A stretch of DNA of 64,000 nucleotides. Source: SIG565 sp964607025. Its GTDB lineage: Bacteria > Bacillota > Clostridia > Oscillospirales > Acutalibacteraceae. How positions within the stretch are numbered: position 1 is the first letter of the stretch; each line of letters starts with the position of its first letter. Below the pieces are notes generated by a model, which was not told the DNA's origin, made no database searches, and was given only the letters and a program-made list of their open reading frames with translations. Location of the stretch: the NCBI GenBank assembly GCA_964607025.1, contig CAZSIL010000004.1, positions 17,000-80,999 on the forward strand, given 5' to 3'. Shown piece by piece: positions 25,364-34,591 of the stretch. A program made the position numbers and the translations under genes.

Positions 25364-25407
25364 TGCATAATTTATTGCATTATGCATATATTGTGAATAA
25401 AAATGCG
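25364..25407 (+). promoter_or_regulatory. Possible operators upstream of the amino acid transporter
   Basis: The stretch holds an inverted repeat TGCATAA/TTATGCA (25364-25370 and 25380-25386) and then TGTGAATAAAAATGCG (25392-25407), which resembles an ArgR box except for two positions. Both lie 60-130 bases before the transporter promoter. The assignment is tentative. Confidence 0.3.
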
Positions 25408-25465
25408 TTTTTTAGACAGCAATATGAATATTTTTCACAAAAAATAAAAAAATATGTAAAAAGAC

Positions 25466-25494
25466 TTGAATTTTTATTAATTTAGTGATATAGT
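25466..25494 (+). promoter_or_regulatory. Promoter of the amino acid ABC transporter
   Basis: TTGAAT (25466-25471), 17 bases, TATAGT (25489-25494). Confidence 0.65.
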
Positions 25495-25527
25495 ATGTAT
25501 ACCAATTTTATTTTAAGGAGAAATATT

Positions 25528-26340
25528 ATGAAAAAGATTTTAGCACTTACATTAGCACTTCTTATGATTATCACTTGTTTTGCTGCTTGCGGCGGAAAGA
25601 AGGATGATAACAAATTAGTTATGGCTACAAACGCGGCATTTCCGCCCTATGAGTTTAAGGATGATGGCGGTAATTTTGCAGGTATTGATGTTGAAATTGC
25701 GGACCTCATTGCTAAGGAACTCGGTCTTGAACTGGAAATCGTAGATATTGATTTCGGTGCAATCATCGCAGGTGTTGAAACAGGCAAATACGATATCGGT
25801 ATGGCTGGTCTTACTGTTACTGATGAGAGAAAAGAAAGTGTCAACTTCACCGATTCTTATGCTAAGGGTATCCAGTCGGTTATTGTAAAATCGGATAGTC
25901 CTTATGCTTCATTTGAGGATTTCTATACAGGTTTTGATGATGCTGGTGATCCGGCAGGGGTTAAGGATGGCATTAAGATTGGTGTTCAACAAGATACAAC
26001 AGGCGATATCTATTCATCAGATACACCTAAAAAGTGGGGCTTTGGTGAGGATAAGGTTGAGCGTTACAAGACTGGCGCTGATGCCGTAGAAGCTCTTAAA
26101 ACCGGTAAAGTTACCGCTGTTATTATCGATAATGAGCCTGCAAAATCTTTCGTAAATGCTAACGAAGGTCTTAAAATTCTGGATGGCTCTTATGCAGAAG
26201 AAGATTATGCAATTGCTATCAATAAGGCCGATACAGAATTATTAGAGAAGGTTAATGCAGCACTTAAGAAACTTACCGAGGATGGCTCAATAGCCAAAAT
26301 TGTTAACAAGTATATTCCTGCAAATGCAGATGAGCAATAA
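25528..26340 (+). CDS. Polar amino acid ABC transporter, substrate-binding lipoprotein
   Basis: This 270-residue protein has an N-terminal lipoprotein signal peptide (basic MKK, hydrophobic run, lipobox CFAAC with Cys near residue 20), so it is anchored on the outer face of the membrane. The mature part is an SBP family 3 domain: TNAAFPPYEFKDDGG, AGIDVEIADLIAKEL, and GMAGLTVTDERKESVNF with the ligand Arg. The ligand is probably a polar amino acid or cystine. AAGGAG precedes the ATG at 25528. A hairpin after the gene probably makes it more abundant than the permease. Confidence 0.93.
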   Translation: MKKILALTLALLMIITCFAACGGKKDDNKLVMATNAAFPPYEFKDDGGNFAGIDVEIADLIAKELGLELEIVDIDFGAIIAGVETGKYDIGMAGLTVTDERKESVNFTDSYAKGIQSVIVKSDSPYASFEDFYTGFDDAGDPAGVKDGIKIGVQQDTTGDIYSSDTPKKWGFGEDKVERYKTGADAVEALKTGKVTAVIIDNEPAKSFVNANEGLKILDGSYAEEDYAIAINKADTELLEKVNAALKKLTEDGSIAKIVNKYIPANADEQ

Positions 26341-26358
26341 TTTAGTTTTAATTAACCG

Positions 26359-26382
26359 AAAGGGCGGTTTATACCGCCCTTT
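26359..26382 (+). terminator. Partial terminator or mRNA-stabilising hairpin
   Basis: A perfect 10-bp stem (26359-26368 and 26373-26382, AAAGGGCGGT) has a 4-base loop between the binding-protein and permease genes. This position commonly sets a high ratio of binding protein to membrane components. Confidence 0.7.
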
Positions 26383-26408
26383 TAAACTGTTTTAAAGGAG
26401 CCTTGATA

Positions 26409-27176
26409 ATGGCAGAATGGTTTGCAAATTTTTATGCTACTGCGCCTAATTGGGTACAGGATTTTTGTGATGATTTTAAGCTTAATTTTATCACAGGAGA
26501 TAAATGGAAGTGGCTTTTGGATGGTCTTAAAATGACATTAATTATCACTTTCTTTTCGGTGCTTCTTGGCATATTAATCGGTGTTGTAATTGCGATAATT
26601 CGAACAACTCATGATAAGAATATCGAAACAATGAAACTGCGTAAGGGCATTGGATATTTTATTATGAAATTTCTCAACGGAATTGCAAATATTTATCTAA
26701 CGGTTATACGCGGCACACCGGTAGTAGTACAACTGCTTATAATGTATTTTATAATTTTCGCCTCATCGAGAAATTCAACGCTAATTGCGATTATTGCATT
26801 TGGAATTAATTCGGGTGCTTATGTTGCCGAAATATTCCGTGGCGGAATAATGTCGGTTGATAATGGTCAGTTTGAAGCGGGGAGAAGTCTTGGATTTAAC
26901 TACATACAAACAATGATATATATAGTGGTGCCACAGATGTTTAAAATCGTGCTTCCAACCCTTTGCAATGAGTTTATAGTATTACTTAAGGAGACATCGG
27001 TTGCAGGTTACGTTGGAATTGCGGATTTAACAAAGGCGGGCGACCTAATCCGCGGTCGTACATTTTCGGCATTTATGCCTCTTATTGCTGTTGCGATTAT
27101 CTATCTGATTATAGTTATGTTATTTACTTGGCTTGTTGGTTTGCTTGAGAGGAGGTTGCGTAAGAGTGATCGCTAA
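26409..27176 (+). CDS. Polar amino acid ABC transporter, permease
   Basis: This 255-residue HisM/GlnP-type membrane subunit has about five helices. It shows the start of the inner-membrane domain in GLKMTLIITFFSVLLG, then TVIRGTPVVVQLL and the EAA loop EAGRSLGFNYIQTMIYIVVPQ, which contacts the ATPase. I chose ATG 26409, eight bases after AAAGGAG; a TTG at 26403 is too close. A single permease gene implies a homodimeric channel. Its last 11 bases overlap the ATPase gene. Confidence 0.93.
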   Translation: MAEWFANFYATAPNWVQDFCDDFKLNFITGDKWKWLLDGLKMTLIITFFSVLLGILIGVVIAIIRTTHDKNIETMKLRKGIGYFIMKFLNGIANIYLTVIRGTPVVVQLLIMYFIIFASSRNSTLIAIIAFGINSGAYVAEIFRGGIMSVDNGQFEAGRSLGFNYIQTMIYIVVPQMFKIVLPTLCNEFIVLLKETSVAGYVGIADLTKAGDLIRGRTFSAFMPLIAVAIIYLIIVMLFTWLVGLLERRLRKSDR

Positions 27177-27906
27177 TGAAACAATTATTAAGGTTGAAAA
27201 TCTTCATAAATCTTTCGGTAAAATTAATGTGCTTAAGGGTATTAATACCGAGATTAAAAAAGGTGAGGTTGTTGTTGTAATTGGTGCATCAGGTTCGGGC
27301 AAATCAACCTTTTTAAGATGTCTCAATCGTCTTGAGGAACCCACAAATGGCACAATATGTTTTAACGGTCAAGATATTACCGATAAAAAAGCAAATATCA
27401 ATCTTCACCGTCAAAAAATGGGTATGGTGTTTCAGCAGTTTAATTTATTCCCTCATATGACTATTTTGAAGAATATGACAAAAGCGCCAACAACATTGTT
27501 GGGTGTATCAAAAAACGATGCCGAGAAAAAAGCAATCGAATTGCTCAAAAGAGTTGGCCTTGAAGATAGGGCTGATGCCTATCCGTCGCAACTTTCGGGC
27601 GGACAAAAACAGCGTGTTGCAATAGTCAGAGCGCTTGCTATGAATCCTGATGTAATGTTGTTTGATGAACCAACCAGTGCGCTTGATCCCGAAATGGTAG
27701 GCGAAGTTTTAGAGGTTATGAAGGATTTAGCACGTGATGGTATGACAATGGTTGTTGTAACTCACGAGATGGGCTTTGCAAGGGAGGTTGCCGATAGGGT
27801 GCTGTTTATTGATGACGGCATTATTATGGAAGAGGCACCGCCTAAAGAGTTTTTCGAAAATCCAAAATGCGACCGCCTTAAAGATTTCTTGTCAAAAGTA
27901 TTATAA
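27166..27906 (+). CDS. Polar amino acid ABC transporter, ATP-binding protein
   Basis: This 246-residue ATPase of the GlnQ/HisP type has Walker A GASGSGKST, Q-loop VFQQFNLFPHMT, signature LSGGQKQRVAIVRA, Walker B VMLFDEPTSALDPE and the H-loop VVTHEM. The start is GTG 27166, ten bases after GGAGG and inside the permease end, implying translational coupling. It completes the binding-protein, permease, ATPase operon, ended by a strong terminator. Confidence 0.94.
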   Translation: MIANETIIKVENLHKSFGKINVLKGINTEIKKGEVVVVIGASGSGKSTFLRCLNRLEEPTNGTICFNGQDITDKKANINLHRQKMGMVFQQFNLFPHMTILKNMTKAPTTLLGVSKNDAEKKAIELLKRVGLEDRADAYPSQLSGGQKQRVAIVRALAMNPDVMLFDEPTSALDPEMVGEVLEVMKDLARDGMTMVVVTHEMGFAREVADRVLFIDDGIIMEEAPPKEFFENPKCDRLKDFLSKVL

Positions 27907-27909
27907 CGT

Positions 27910-27940
27910 AAAAACAACCGTCGTAATGACGGTTGTTTTT
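27910..27940 (+). terminator. Terminator of the amino acid transporter operon
   Basis: A perfect 13-bp stem (27910-27922 and 27928-27940, ACAACCGTC) has a 5-base loop and a T-run. It may also serve the minus-strand small gene ending at 27952. Confidence 0.93.
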
Positions 27941-27951
27941 TTGTGTTCCAA

Positions 27952-28074
27952 TTATCGATTGTAGTTATCGTTCTTTTTGTTTTGGTCGTTCTGCTTGTTT
28001 TTGTTCTGGTTCTGCTGATTGTTTTTATTTTGGTCGTTTTTGTTCTGATTGTTTTTGTTTTGATTGTTATCCAT
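27952..28074 (-). CDS. 40-residue Asn/Gln/Lys-rich peptide
   Basis: The ATG at 28074 has an excellent GGAGGTGATTTTCA site before it, and the frame stops at TAA 27952. Of the 40 residues, 18 are Asn, 8 Gln, 7 Lys and 4 Asp, arranged in near repeats of NQNKN; the only aromatic is a Tyr near the end. It has no hydrophobic segment. The composition recalls Asn/Gln-rich small spore proteins (gamma-type SASP), but the family match is only by composition. It lies behind tatD and metG on the same strand, 62 bases after tatD. Confidence 0.7.
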   Translation of the reverse strand: MDNNQNKNNQNKNDQNKNNQQNQNKNKQNDQNKKNDNYNR

Positions 28075-28135
28075 TGAAAATCACCTCCGATTTCGCTATT
28101 ATTGTTAGCAAAATAGGAGGCGATTATTCGGTCTA

Positions 28136-28903
28136 TCAAATGCCAAAAAGTGTTTTAACATTTTTTGTTGTAACCGTTAAAACTTCATCGGTTGTTGTAT
28201 TTTTGATTTCGGCGATTTTTTCGGCAACAAACTTTATATATGCCGAGTTATTTGCTTTGCCACGGTGCGGTTCGGGGGCTAAATAAGGCGCATCGGTTTC
28301 GAGTAAAATGCGAGTGAGTGGTATTTCCTTTACAATTTCTGTAAGTTTTTTTGAATTTTTAAAGGTAATAACTCCGCCCACGCCGATATATAACCCGAGT
28401 TTTATTACTTCACGCGCCATTTCAATACTACCAGAAAAACAGTGCAGAACACCTTTTGGTTTATGCTTTTTCAATATTTCAAGCGTATCGCCGTGTGCTT
28501 CTCGGTCGTGAATAATTACGGGTAAATCAAGTTCTTTTGCTAAAACAAGTTGTTTTTCAAAAAACTCTATTTGTTTGTTTTTATGGGTGGTATCCCAATA
28601 ATAATCAAGACCAATTTCTCCAATGGCAACCGTTTTATCATTTTTTGCAAGTTCGGTCAACTTATCTTTTTCAAAAATTGCAGTATCGTTAATGCTTTCG
28701 GGGTGATAACCGATAGCCGCGTAAACAAAGGGGTATTTTTGCGACAATTCGAGCGAAAAACAAGATGTTGAAATATTCGTTCCGCAGTTTATAATGCCGC
28801 AGACGTTATTTTCGGGCATTTTGGACAGTATTTCATCGCGGGTATCGTCAAATCGGTTATCGTCATAATGAGCGTGTGAATCAAAAATATATGCGCTTTT
28901 CAT
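28136..28903 (-). CDS. tatD: TatD family metal-dependent DNase
   Basis: This 255-residue TIM-barrel metallohydrolase has the N-terminal DSHAHYDD motif, EIGLDYYW carrying the metal Glu, VIIHDREAH, GVLHCFSGS and LLETDAPYLAPEPHRGK, all in place. Members are 3'-5' exonucleases or deoxyribonucleases used in DNA repair. The start codon overlaps the metG stop (TAATG), the usual metG-tatD pair of Firmicutes. Confidence 0.95.
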   Translation of the reverse strand: MKSAYIFDSHAHYDDNRFDDTRDEILSKMPENNVCGIINCGTNISTSCFSLELSQKYPFVYAAIGYHPESINDTAIFEKDKLTELAKNDKTVAIGEIGLDYYWDTTHKNKQIEFFEKQLVLAKELDLPVIIHDREAHGDTLEILKKHKPKGVLHCFSGSIEMAREVIKLGLYIGVGGVITFKNSKKLTEIVKEIPLTRILLETDAPYLAPEPHRGKANNSAYIKFVAEKIAEIKNTTTDEVLTVTTKNVKTLFGI

Positions 28904-30816
28904 TATCTTATTTTGCTTCCTGCCGGTATATCGTCAACGAATATAACCTTTGCCGCATCAGCTGTGTCAGCCGCTAAAATCATACCGTTTGATTCAACGC
29001 CGCAAAGCTTTGCGGGTTTTAAATTTGCAACGATAATAACTGTGCGACCGATTAATTCCTCGGGTTTGTACCAAAGCGCGATACCTGATGCTACGGTTCG
29101 GGGTGTGTCACTACCGTCATCAAGCGTTAATTTTAGCAGTTTCTTTGCCTTTGGTATTGGCTCACAAGCTGTGATTTTGGCGGTAAGCAGTTCAACCTTT
29201 GCAAAATCATCAATGGAAATTTGTTTCATTGTAACTACGTTTGCATTTTCTTCCTTTGCTTTGTTTTCGGCTGCAATTTCATCAAGAGTTTTTTGCAAAT
29301 CAATTCTTGCAAAAAGGGCGGTGGCTTCATTAACCGAATATTCTTTAACGGCAAACATTTCGGCAGTGCGGTTATCACTGTTTAACTGATTTAAAATTTT
29401 CTCGCAACTATCGGGTATAAATGGTGTTAGCATAATTGCTAAAATTCTTATTGATTCAAGCAAATTGTAAAGCACTTTATTAAGTCGCGGTTTATTCGCT
29501 TCATCTTTAGCCAGTGCCCAGGGGGTAGTTTCATCGATATATTTGTTGCAACGCTTTGCAAAATTCATTATGAGTTCTGCAGCATCGGCATTATGATATG
29601 AGTCCATAAGAGAGTAGTATTTACTCAGCGTTTCATTAGCAGTTTTAATTAAATCATTATCAAACTCATCGTTTTCCGTATCACTTTTTGCAACCTTGCC
29701 GCCAAAGTACTTATTAGTCATTGCAATACTACGGTTTACAAGATTACCGAGAGTGTTTGCAAGGTCGGAATTAAAGCGATTTATAAAGGTTTCGTAGGTT
29801 ATGGTGCCATCGTTGGCATAAGGGATTTCGGACAATAAATAGTATCTCACTGCATCCACACCGAAACGTTTTACTAAATCATCGGCATAAAGTACATTGC
29901 CCTTAGATTTACTCATTTTATCATCGCCCGATAATACCCACGGGTGCCCGAGAACTTGTTTCGGAAGCGGAAGACCCAAAGCCATAAGGATAATCGGCCA
30001 GTAAATTGTATGGAAACGAACAATATCTTTACCGATAACGTGCAAATCGGCGGGCCAGTTTTTATTAAAGAATTCACTGCTTCCGTCGGGGTTATAACCG
30101 ATGCCTGTGATATAGTTTGAGAGAGCATCTATCCATACGTAGATTATGTGCTTATCATCAAAATCTATCGGTATGCCCCATTTGAAAGAAGAACGTGAAA
30201 CACAAAGGTCAGAAAGACCGGGCTTTAAGAAATTGTTTATCATCTCGTTCTTTCGTGATTCGGGCTTTATGAAATCTGGGTTTTGCTCATAGTATTCTAA
30301 GAGCTTATCCTGATATTTGCCGAGCTTTAAAAAATAAGCTTCTTCCTTTGAATCGGTAACGTCTCGACCGCAGTCAGGACACTTGCCGTCAATAAGTTGC
30401 GAAGGGGTAAAGAAAGATTCACAAGGCACACAGTATTTGCCTTCATAATGACCTTTGTAAATGTCCCCCTGCTCATATAATTTCTTAAAAATCTTTTTAA
30501 CCGCATCGACGTGATCATCATCTGTGGTGCGGATAAATTTATCGTAGGTTGTGTTAAGGCAGTCCCAAACTTCACGTATTTCGGCAGATATGCCGTCAAC
30601 GTATTCTTTAGGGGATATCCCCGCCGCCGTGGCGCAGTCCTCAATCTTCTGCCCATGTTCGTCCGAACCCGTCATAAAATATACATCATAACCCATCATT
30701 CTCTTATATCGCGCAATCATATCGGCAAGAACGATGTCGTAAGAGTTACCAATGTGCGGCTTACGAGAGGTATAAGCAATAGCGGTTGTGATGTAGAATT
30801 TTTTATTTTCAGCCAT
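28903..30816 (-). CDS. metG: Methionyl-tRNA synthetase
   Basis: This 637-residue class I synthetase has the HIGH-like motif PHIGNS near residue 20, a zinc knuckle CVPC...CPDC near 127-147, DKMSKSKGN for catalysis and an OB-fold tRNA-binding tail (KVELLTAKITACEPIPKA) from about 535. The ribosome site AAAAGGAG is inside the end of the upstream O-antigen-ligase gene, whose stop is one base from the metG ATG. It is co-transcribed with tatD. Confidence 0.97.
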   Translation of the reverse strand: MAENKKFYITTAIAYTSRKPHIGNSYDIVLADMIARYKRMMGYDVYFMTGSDEHGQKIEDCATAAGISPKEYVDGISAEIREVWDCLNTTYDKFIRTTDDDHVDAVKKIFKKLYEQGDIYKGHYEGKYCVPCESFFTPSQLIDGKCPDCGRDVTDSKEEAYFLKLGKYQDKLLEYYEQNPDFIKPESRKNEMINNFLKPGLSDLCVSRSSFKWGIPIDFDDKHIIYVWIDALSNYITGIGYNPDGSSEFFNKNWPADLHVIGKDIVRFHTIYWPIILMALGLPLPKQVLGHPWVLSGDDKMSKSKGNVLYADDLVKRFGVDAVRYYLLSEIPYANDGTITYETFINRFNSDLANTLGNLVNRSIAMTNKYFGGKVAKSDTENDEFDNDLIKTANETLSKYYSLMDSYHNADAAELIMNFAKRCNKYIDETTPWALAKDEANKPRLNKVLYNLLESIRILAIMLTPFIPDSCEKILNQLNSDNRTAEMFAVKEYSVNEATALFARIDLQKTLDEIAAENKAKEENANVVTMKQISIDDFAKVELLTAKITACEPIPKAKKLLKLTLDDGSDTPRTVASGIALWYKPEELIGRTVIIVANLKPAKLCGVESNGMILAADTADAAKVIFVDDIPAGSKIR

Positions 30817-30817
30817 T

Positions 30818-32044
30818 TTAATTCTCCTTTTGAATTAAATTACTTTTTTGTTTTTTAAAGCTAACGTTAAAAATGTCTTTAATCTTTTGCTCATCTGCAC
30901 CGATACCGCCCATAATAATGCAGTATAACAGAGCAGTTTGGACCCAAAGCATAGTCATATCGATAATTGAGTGTATCAAAATCGCAGCGGTTAGCGAGAA
31001 AATAAGTGTTGTTATGTGGCTTTTTCTGAGCAAGTTTTTGCAAAGCACCACGCGGTAAAATAAAATAAATATCATTACAAAAAGTATTAGGGACCCGATA
31101 ATACCGAAACTAAGTAACGGCTCTAAAAATATATTGTGAGCGTGGGTTGTCTGAAAAGCCGATGGGTCCGCTAAACTTAACTGGTAATAGGTAAAAAATC
31201 CCCTGCCGAAAAGCGGCGTTTTCTTTATGGCTTTTATCGTAAAATCCCATATAAGCATACGGTTAGAAAAAGTGTCGGAGGCATACATTATTCTTGGCAG
31301 GAATTTTTCGAAAATATCAGGTGCCGTATATAAAAGAACCGCCGCAAATGCCACCATAATCAAGAGAATACTGAGTAGCTGATGGCGTCGTGCCAGTAAT
31401 AGCAAAATTGAGAGACCAACAAGCACCTCAATCCATGCGAACATACTTTCAGTAAGAAAGACTGTTACTGCCGCCAATATTGCAATAGCATAGTAATATT
31501 TTTTATCATTACGCTTTACAACAACCTTGTAAGCGCAAACAAGAATTACTGCTGCCATAATTGAACCAAGATAGTTAGGATGGAAATAAAATGAAGAATA
31601 GTAGTTGTTAAAGAAATCTCCGCAACAACGGTGATAATTGGCGTTTATATATATTATTTTTTCCAAAATAACTACTGCACTTGCAAAAACAGAGCATACA
31701 CACGTAAGGTCAAGGGCTTTTTCAAAAAGCTCGGTTGTCATTATAGTACGCAGGTAAAAACTAAATATAAATATAAAAAAGAAAAGTAATGAGCAGAAAA
31801 AACCCAAAATGTTTTTGTAGCAAACAGCGGTTATAAGTGTAACTGCTGAAAAAACAGGTACAAGCCATGAGCCGAGATGCGAAAAAACGGTCTTTTTAAT
31901 ATCTGTTTTAAACAAGACGTAAGCGCTTAAATATACAACGGTTATAATTGTTAAATAGTAGGGTAAAAATATGCTAACAACCGAAAGAAAAACCACGTTT
32001 TCGTCAATAGATAAATCGGCACGTCTTAAAATTTTGTTACTCAT
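30818..32044 (-). CDS. O-antigen ligase/polymerase-like membrane protein
   Basis: This 408-residue protein has around ten membrane segments. A longer extracellular loop starts near FLPRIMYASDTFSNR and contains GRGFFTYYQL and TTHAHNIFLEPLLSFGIIG, the Wzy_C-type pattern of O-antigen ligases and polysaccharide polymerases. In a Gram-positive cell it would join or polymerise surface glycans. No glycosyltransferase or flippase gene is near, so its substrate is not indicated. It sits between the P-type ATPase homologue and metG on one strand with short gaps. Confidence 0.85.
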   Translation of the reverse strand: MSNKILRRADLSIDENVVFLSVVSIFLPYYLTIITVVYLSAYVLFKTDIKKTVFSHLGSWLVPVFSAVTLITAVCYKNILGFFCSLLFFFIFIFSFYLRTIMTTELFEKALDLTCVCSVFASAVVILEKIIYINANYHRCCGDFFNNYYSSFYFHPNYLGSIMAAVILVCAYKVVVKRNDKKYYYAIAILAAVTVFLTESMFAWIEVLVGLSILLLLARRHQLLSILLIMVAFAAVLLYTAPDIFEKFLPRIMYASDTFSNRMLIWDFTIKAIKKTPLFGRGFFTYYQLSLADPSAFQTTHAHNIFLEPLLSFGIIGSLILFVMIFILFYRVVLCKNLLRKSHITTLIFSLTAAILIHSIIDMTMLWVQTALLYCIIMGGIGADEQKIKDIFNVSFKKQKSNLIQKEN

Positions 32045-32066
32045 ACATACACTCCGATTTTCAAAA

Positions 32067-34562
32067 TTACGGTTTGTTAAATAAATGAATTACAAGGGAC
32101 ACCAAAAATGCGATTGCGATATACAAATATGCGCTTCCTGAATCTATGGGAGAAAGTCCGCTAAGATATGAACTGTAAATATATATAGCCGAAGTTATAA
32201 CCCATGCGATACTATGGAAAACGCGAAGAAAAGATATATCGCGTTTGATTTTGGCGGCGCAGTTGAATATAAATAAAAACGCCTCGCATCTGCCTTTATG
32301 GGCGGCGTAGGATGATATATCGTCCTTTTCCTTTGCTTTGTTTTGATATAATTGTGCTCCGGAACTACCCATCACATAGACTGATTCTTCATAAAGTCCG
32401 AAATAGTCACAAACCATTTCGCTTGTTATATTAGGGTCGCAGGTGTCAACAAGTAAAGTAACACCTGAACCGCAAAGTTTGTGAAGCTCACTTGCAATAT
32501 CGGCGCTAACATTGTATTTAACCATAAGTAAAGCACAGGGCTTTTCATCGCTCGCAACATATACGGGGAAAAATCCATTTCGCAGTATTTTTTTATCAAC
32601 TTCGAACGACGGGGTTTTAATGCCGTGAGCTTCGAGCAAGGTGCGATTACCTATAAATACGTGGCGGTTGCCAATCCAACCGCTAATACCTAAGCGTTCT
32701 TCATATTTTACTGAGTCGGCTTCGGGGATTTTATTGCCGTCGGTCGTCGCAATATTTTCGAAAATAGATTTATAGGGACTACCAATTTGTTTTGTGAGTG
32801 CCGCGGCAAAACGAAGGGTTTCATCTATACGGTTGGAATCAAGCGCCTGAATGTTATAAAGAGTTACTGTGCCGTCAGGAAATAAATCCTTTGACCTTAC
32901 GGTAACGGCATTAGCAAGTTCTATTTTTTTTGCAGCGGTACTGCCCGTTATCATAGCGCCGTTTTTATTGAGCTTTTTTGAAGCGGCGCGCAGCGGCAAA
33001 ATATCGGTAAAAAGCAATGTCGGAGCATAGGCAAAACCTAAGAATACAGTAAATGCCATAGCGAAGCCGTGCAAGGTTCCTGTGTATACGCCGTAGAAAA
33101 TGCCGAGAACTGCAGAGCAAACGGCGGCAATTAAGGCGAAAGTCGAAAAGTTTTGGTGGGAAACCTTATCTATCTCGGTGTTCTTAACAAAATCGAGAAC
33201 GTTTATGCAAGGTGCATCAATACCTACAAGCACGTCCCCCTCTACAGAGTTTTTTGCCATAGCAAAGGTTATTTGTTTATCATCAACAAATTTAAGCGCG
33301 AATTTTTTATTTCGTGATGCTATAATTCGGAAGTTACCAAGAATTGTGGATTCGCGCATACAAACCGCAATACATTTAAACATAAAGTTTAGTGTGATGA
33401 ATAATAAAACAGAATAAGGATTCTTTTGTGCAATAAGCGCTATTACTGCATAAACTATTGCTGATACGCCTAAAACACCTGTAGTACTTTCGGCAACATA
33501 CTGTCGTTTGAATAGCGAGGGTATACTCAAAAAAGCATCGTAGTTTACAAGCATTATAACCGCAAAAACCGCAGTGCTTATTATGCCGAAGAACGACTGA
33601 TTCACGTATAACTTATCGTGTATAGTGGGAATAAGGGGGGCTAAAAAAACCAGCATTAATAAAAAGGTTATAACTGCCTTTATTCTAGCACCCTTTAGCT
33701 TTGCTATCAGATTACCGCCGATGCGTTTTGCATCATTAAAGCAGGTGTAATCGTCCGCAACCTCAAAGTTTTCATCTTCAAACGAAAAGGGATTAACAAG
33801 TAAAGTGGAATTTTTCGGTTCCTGCGTTTCAAACATCTCTGCGGATAAATCGATAATTTTGGTGCCACTTGTTATATCTTCGAATTTTTCGGCTGAAGTC
33901 ACCGAGTCAAAGGTAATGGTCTTATCAATATCGGAAATGGTGCGAATGTTATCTTCATCACTATTTTCCATAGTTATTTCTTCCGTTACGGTTGGTGTTA
34001 CCTTTTTTGGAGCGAGGGGGTTATCGGTTTTTGCATTAACTTCGGGCTTGTTTTCTTCTCTTTTAAGTGAATCATAGGTAACCGAGCCGATATTGCTTAA
34101 CTGTTCGAGTAATTTGGCAGCTTTGAGCTCTGATGTGTTTATGATACTTTCAATGCTCTCAAGGGTATATGCGGGTTTATCTTCGGTCACAACACCGCCG
34201 CCTTCATTGATAAACGGCATACATTTATCGAGCAATGTTTTACCATCGTTTTCACGCTTTACGCTAACAACACCGCTAGGCAAAGCTGTTTCGGGCTTCG
34301 CAGATTTCTCTTCCTGTGAAGCTTGTGGTTTGGCGTTCGCTTTAACGCGATTTTTAAGTGCTTCTAAAGGTGTTGCACCGCCCGTCATAGGTATATTTTG
34401 AGTCTTTCGTTTGGGCGCACCATTCCCAAGTACTTCATCTGCGGTAAGAGCATAAGGCGCCGTATGAATAAAGGAAGGGTTATCAAGCCCCGATATATCT
34501 TCGGGTATGTAATCAGAATTGTCGGCATGTTTACCGTTCTTCTTTTTTCCAAACAATCCCAT
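32067..34562 (-). CDS. P-type ATPase homologue lacking the phosphorylation site, with long acidic N-terminal tail
   Basis: This is an 831-residue protein. Residues 1 to about 285 are polar, Glu/Lys/Thr-rich and probably unfolded. A membrane part follows (helices near 295-315, 325-345, 360-400, 475-520, 780-825). The soluble part keeps P-type ATPase order: ITGSTAAKKIELANAVTV corresponds to the stretch before DKTGT, but the phosphorylated Asp reads Ser557 (RSKDLFPDG). GISGWIGNRHVFIGNRTLLE resembles the N-domain, and the TGDN motif reads DTCDPN at 707-711. The A-domain TGE and the membrane CPC motif are also absent. It cannot be a normal pump; a regulatory or structural role is likely but unproved. 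Confidence 0.7.
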   Translation of the reverse strand: MGLFGKKKNGKHADNSDYIPEDISGLDNPSFIHTAPYALTADEVLGNGAPKRKTQNIPMTGGATPLEALKNRVKANAKPQASQEEKSAKPETALPSGVVSVKRENDGKTLLDKCMPFINEGGGVVTEDKPAYTLESIESIINTSELKAAKLLEQLSNIGSVTYDSLKREENKPEVNAKTDNPLAPKKVTPTVTEEITMENSDEDNIRTISDIDKTITFDSVTSAEKFEDITSGTKIIDLSAEMFETQEPKNSTLLVNPFSFEDENFEVADDYTCFNDAKRIGGNLIAKLKGARIKAVITFLLMLVFLAPLIPTIHDKLYVNQSFFGIISTAVFAVIMLVNYDAFLSIPSLFKRQYVAESTTGVLGVSAIVYAVIALIAQKNPYSVLLFITLNFMFKCIAVCMRESTILGNFRIIASRNKKFALKFVDDKQITFAMAKNSVEGDVLVGIDAPCINVLDFVKNTEIDKVSHQNFSTFALIAAVCSAVLGIFYGVYTGTLHGFAMAFTVFLGFAYAPTLLFTDILPLRAASKKLNKNGAMITGSTAAKKIELANAVTVRSKDLFPDGTVTLYNIQALDSNRIDETLRFAAALTKQIGSPYKSIFENIATTDGNKIPEADSVKYEERLGISGWIGNRHVFIGNRTLLEAHGIKTPSFEVDKKILRNGFFPVYVASDEKPCALLMVKYNVSADIASELHKLCGSGVTLLVDTCDPNITSEMVCDYFGLYEESVYVMGSSGAQLYQNKAKEKDDISSYAAHKGRCEAFLFIFNCAAKIKRDISFLRVFHSIAWVITSAIYIYSSYLSGLSPIDSGSAYLYIAIAFLVSLVIHLFNKP

Positions 34563-34591
34563 CGTTATCCTTCATATCCTTTCAAAATTAT

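Noticed and set aside
27960..28072. Short repeats resembling a CRISPR or satellite array
   Set aside because: The repeats are codons for Asn, Gln and Lys in one small gene; spacing is irregular and there are no unique spacers.
27762..28139. 125-residue minus-strand frame rich in Lys-Thr-Arg
   Set aside because: It is the shifted frame of the Asn-rich 40-residue gene and of the ABC ATPase end; it has no ribosome site and crosses a strong terminator.
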